From the NCBI GenBank assembly GCA_022766795.1, contig JALEPE010000008.1, positions 1-15,441 on the forward strand: a stretch of DNA of 15,441 bases, read 5' to 3'. The stretch is from Helicobacter sp. (GTDB taxonomy: Bacteria > Campylobacterota > Campylobacteria > Campylobacterales > Helicobacteraceae). This document shows, piece by piece, positions 14,172-15,441 of this stretch. The notes beneath the pieces were generated by a model. The model made no database searches, had not been told where the DNA came from, and saw only the letters and a list, made by a program, of their open reading frames with translations. The position numbers and the translations under genes were made by a program. The stretch's first letter is position 1. Every line of letters begins with the position of its first letter.

Positions 14172-15094
14172 CTTGCCTTTAGATAGGCGCGTTTAGGCGC
14201 GGGGTAGCCCTCAATAGTTCTCTCTCCGCTAGAATCCAAAAAATCTTCTAGTGATTCCCCGCTACTCCATTCTGTTTTATGCTGTTCCTCAAACGCGGTT
14301 TTTAATGTCGCAATATGCACGATTTCTTTAAAGCCACATCTCTCTAGCCAGCTTTCAAAAGCGCACAATGTTGGGATAAAATATACATTTGGCATTTTCG
14401 CATAGCGATCTTTTGGGCATAAAGCAATAGGGGAATCTCCATCAATGATTAAGCTATCAAAAATCGCTTCACCGCCTTTTTTGAGCCCATTATAAATGCG
14501 CTTAATTGCTTCAAGCGGACTTTTGCGGTGGTATAGCACGCCGAGGCAAAGCAATACATCAAATGCGTTTTGAAAACTCTCTAGCTCCTCAATGCCCAAA
14601 AGCTCAAAGCTCAAACGCTCCTCCTGCAAGAAAAACTGCAAGAATTGATACTGCAAAAAGCACAATGGCATAGGATCAAAGCCAATGATATGCTTAGGAT
14701 TCTTTTGCAATGCCCTAAACATATAGTAGCCATTATTGCAACCAATGTCGCCCACAAGCTTGTTTTCAAGATTCAAATGGGGTTCAAGCAAATTGTATTT
14801 TATTGCACTATTCCATTCGCTGACAATTTCTAAGTCATTGATCATAAAGGGACCTTTACGCCAAGGAATCAATGCCTTTGCCACATCGCAAATCAACATA
14901 AAGGATTCCGTGCTTAACTGCGGAATCTCTAGGGTAATTGCGTCTTTAAACGCTATTTTAACCCCTTTTAATTCATATTTTGGAATCGTATTTAAGGATT
15001 CTAATTTCTTTCTTAAAGGCAAAATGTGCTTAAACTCTAAGGCGCGATTGCGTAGGATTCTACTTAGTTCTAAGTTTTGCGATCCAGATTCCAT
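14162..15094 (-). CDS. cmoB: tRNA U34 carboxymethyltransferase
   Basis: A 310-aa Rossmann methyltransferase-like enzyme that transfers a carboxymethyl group from carboxy-SAM to 5-hydroxyuridine at tRNA position 34, giving cmo5U, which widens wobble decoding. Diagnostic segments are PWRKGPF (77-83), SEWNSAIKYNLLEPHL (92-107), the cofactor loop GDIGCNNGYYMFRA (115-128), GVLYHRKSPLEA (185-196) and EEQHKTEWSSGESLEDFL (269-286). Length is normal. The ATG at 15094 has AGGGGG six bases upstream. The partner cmoA, which makes carboxy-SAM, is not in the window. A small lipoprotein gene lies 29 bases upstream on the same strand, so the two are probably cotranscribed. Confidence 0.95.
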   Translation of the reverse strand: MESGSQNLELSRILRNRALEFKHILPLRKKLESLNTIPKYELKGVKIAFKDAITLEIPQLSTESFMLICDVAKALIPWRKGPFMINDLEIVSEWNSAIKYNLLEPHLNLENKLVGDIGCNNGYYMFRALQKNPKHIIGFDPMPLCFLQYQFLQFFLQEERLSFELLGIEELESFQNAFDVLLCLGVLYHRKSPLEAIKRIYNGLKKGGEAIFDSLIIDGDSPIALCPKDRYAKMPNVYFIPTLCAFESWLERCGFKEIVHIATLKTAFEEQHKTEWSSGESLEDFLDSSGERTIEGYPAPKRAYLKARKT

Positions 15095-15123
15095 TGCTTA
15101 CCCCCTAAGTTCTTTTTAACTTA

Positions 15124-15333
15124 TTACCAAATCTCTTCTTGCTGCTGCTGTTTTAATACCTCATCTTTATAGATAAGATTATCCGGGCAAGTCTCGTGGT
15201 ATTGTCCCTGTGCATCGTAATAATATCCCTTTTCGTCCCAATAGGAATTAGAGATTCCGCACGCATTTTCATAAAAACAACCACCATAAAAAACTGCAAC
15301 AAAAAACATTAAAATAATTTGTCTAATCCTCAT
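15124..15333 (-). CDS. Small conserved putative lipoprotein, 69 aa
   Basis: Residues 1-18 form a signal sequence (MRIRQIILMFFVAVFYGG) followed by Cys19, a weak lipobox (YGGC). The mature part is short, rich in aromatic residues, and has two more cysteines (Cys25 in ENACGIS and Cys49 in HETCPDNLIYKDE) that could form a disulfide in the periplasm. The tail is Gln/Glu-rich, coded partly by a short CAG run. I recognise the CPDNLIYKDE style as typical of small Helicobacter/Campylobacter proteins, but know no function. AAGG lies seven bases before the ATG, and a -10 box at 15368-15363 precedes it. It is probably cotranscribed with cmoB. Confidence 0.7.
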   Translation of the reverse strand: MRIRQIILMFFVAVFYGGCFYENACGISNSYWDEKGYYYDAQGQYHETCPDNLIYKDEVLKQQQQEEIW

Positions 15334-15362
15334 TCCATTGCCTTATTAAGTTTATGCGGAAG

Positions 15363-15368
15363 TGTATA
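15363..15368 (-). promoter_or_regulatory. -10 box of lipoprotein-cmoB unit
   Basis: On the minus strand TATACA, within GCATTATACACTT, lies 30 bases upstream of the lipoprotein ATG, with the T-rich CTCTTTTACTT just upstream, as usual for Helicobacter promoters with weak -35 boxes. Confidence 0.5.
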
Positions 15369-15402
15369 ATGCGAAGTAAAAGAGTTTGCTTAAAAGACTG
15401 GA

Positions 15403-15441
15403 GAATCTATAAAATTATAAGTAGATTCCACAAAGGTGGAA
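15403..15441. repeat. Two small inverted repeats at the right edge
   Basis: GAATCTA (15403-15409) pairs with TAGATTC (15422-15428), and TTCCAC (15426-15431) pairs with GTGGAA (15436-15441). The two hairpins share bases, so only one can form at a time. They may belong to a terminator of a gene beyond the window; the sequence is cut off here. Confidence 0.35.

Noticed and set aside
14736..15119. 127-codon frame on the plus strand opposite cmoB
   Set aside because: It is a shadow of cmoB, whose conserved motifs lie on the minus strand.

Overview
The window looks like chromosomal DNA of a member of the Campylobacterota, most likely a non-pylori (enterohepatic-type) Helicobacter. The evidence is the low GC content, the T-rich promoters with clear -10 boxes, the gene order rpsP-KH-rimM-trmD-rplS, an Aer-like PAS protein next to a separate transmembrane chemoreceptor (the Campylobacter CetB/CetA arrangement), and an argB gene, which as far as I recall H. 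pylori lacks. No rRNA, tRNA, CRISPR array, intact insertion sequence or phage gene was found. The assignment is by recognition of protein families, not by database search.

Left third (1-5258), an eroding region. Bases 1-608 are very AT-rich and hold a promoter, a hairpin, a doubtful 51-codon ORF and an inverted repeat. A small secreted ComEA-type DNA-binding protein (609-896) follows. Bases 892-1640 contain fragments of decayed genes on both strands. Bases 1641-4749 are a complete but dead RND drug-efflux pump gene: five separate one-base deletions, one internal TGA and a four-codon in-frame deletion. Neither its periplasmic adaptor nor an outer-membrane channel gene is present. Bases 4792-5108 are a cluster of degenerate, alternately oriented copies of a dispersed TCATTGCGAG / GGCAATCCA repeat.

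Middle (5259-9541), intact metabolic genes in small units: a zinc alcohol dehydrogenase with its own promoter and terminator, a ten-helix EamA-type exporter, and a divergent pair formed by a D-2-hydroxyacid dehydrogenase (minus strand) and argB (plus strand), which share a short promoter region.

Translation operon (9759-11878): rpsP, khpA, rimM, trmD and rplS, packed with TAATG stop-start overlaps and transcribed from a promoter region that carries a perfect 16-bp palindrome.

Right part (11879-15441): a 400-base gap with a promoter and nested inverted repeats that could encode a small RNA; then a Fur-like box, a promoter and the overlapping cetB-cetA energy-taxis genes. CetA appears to end in a CZB-like domain whose zinc ligands have been replaced. 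Convergent to it are cmoB (wobble-uridine tRNA modification) and, upstream of cmoB on the same strand, a small conserved lipoprotein. Together with trmD and rimM, cmoB gives the right half a clear tRNA and ribosome maturation content.
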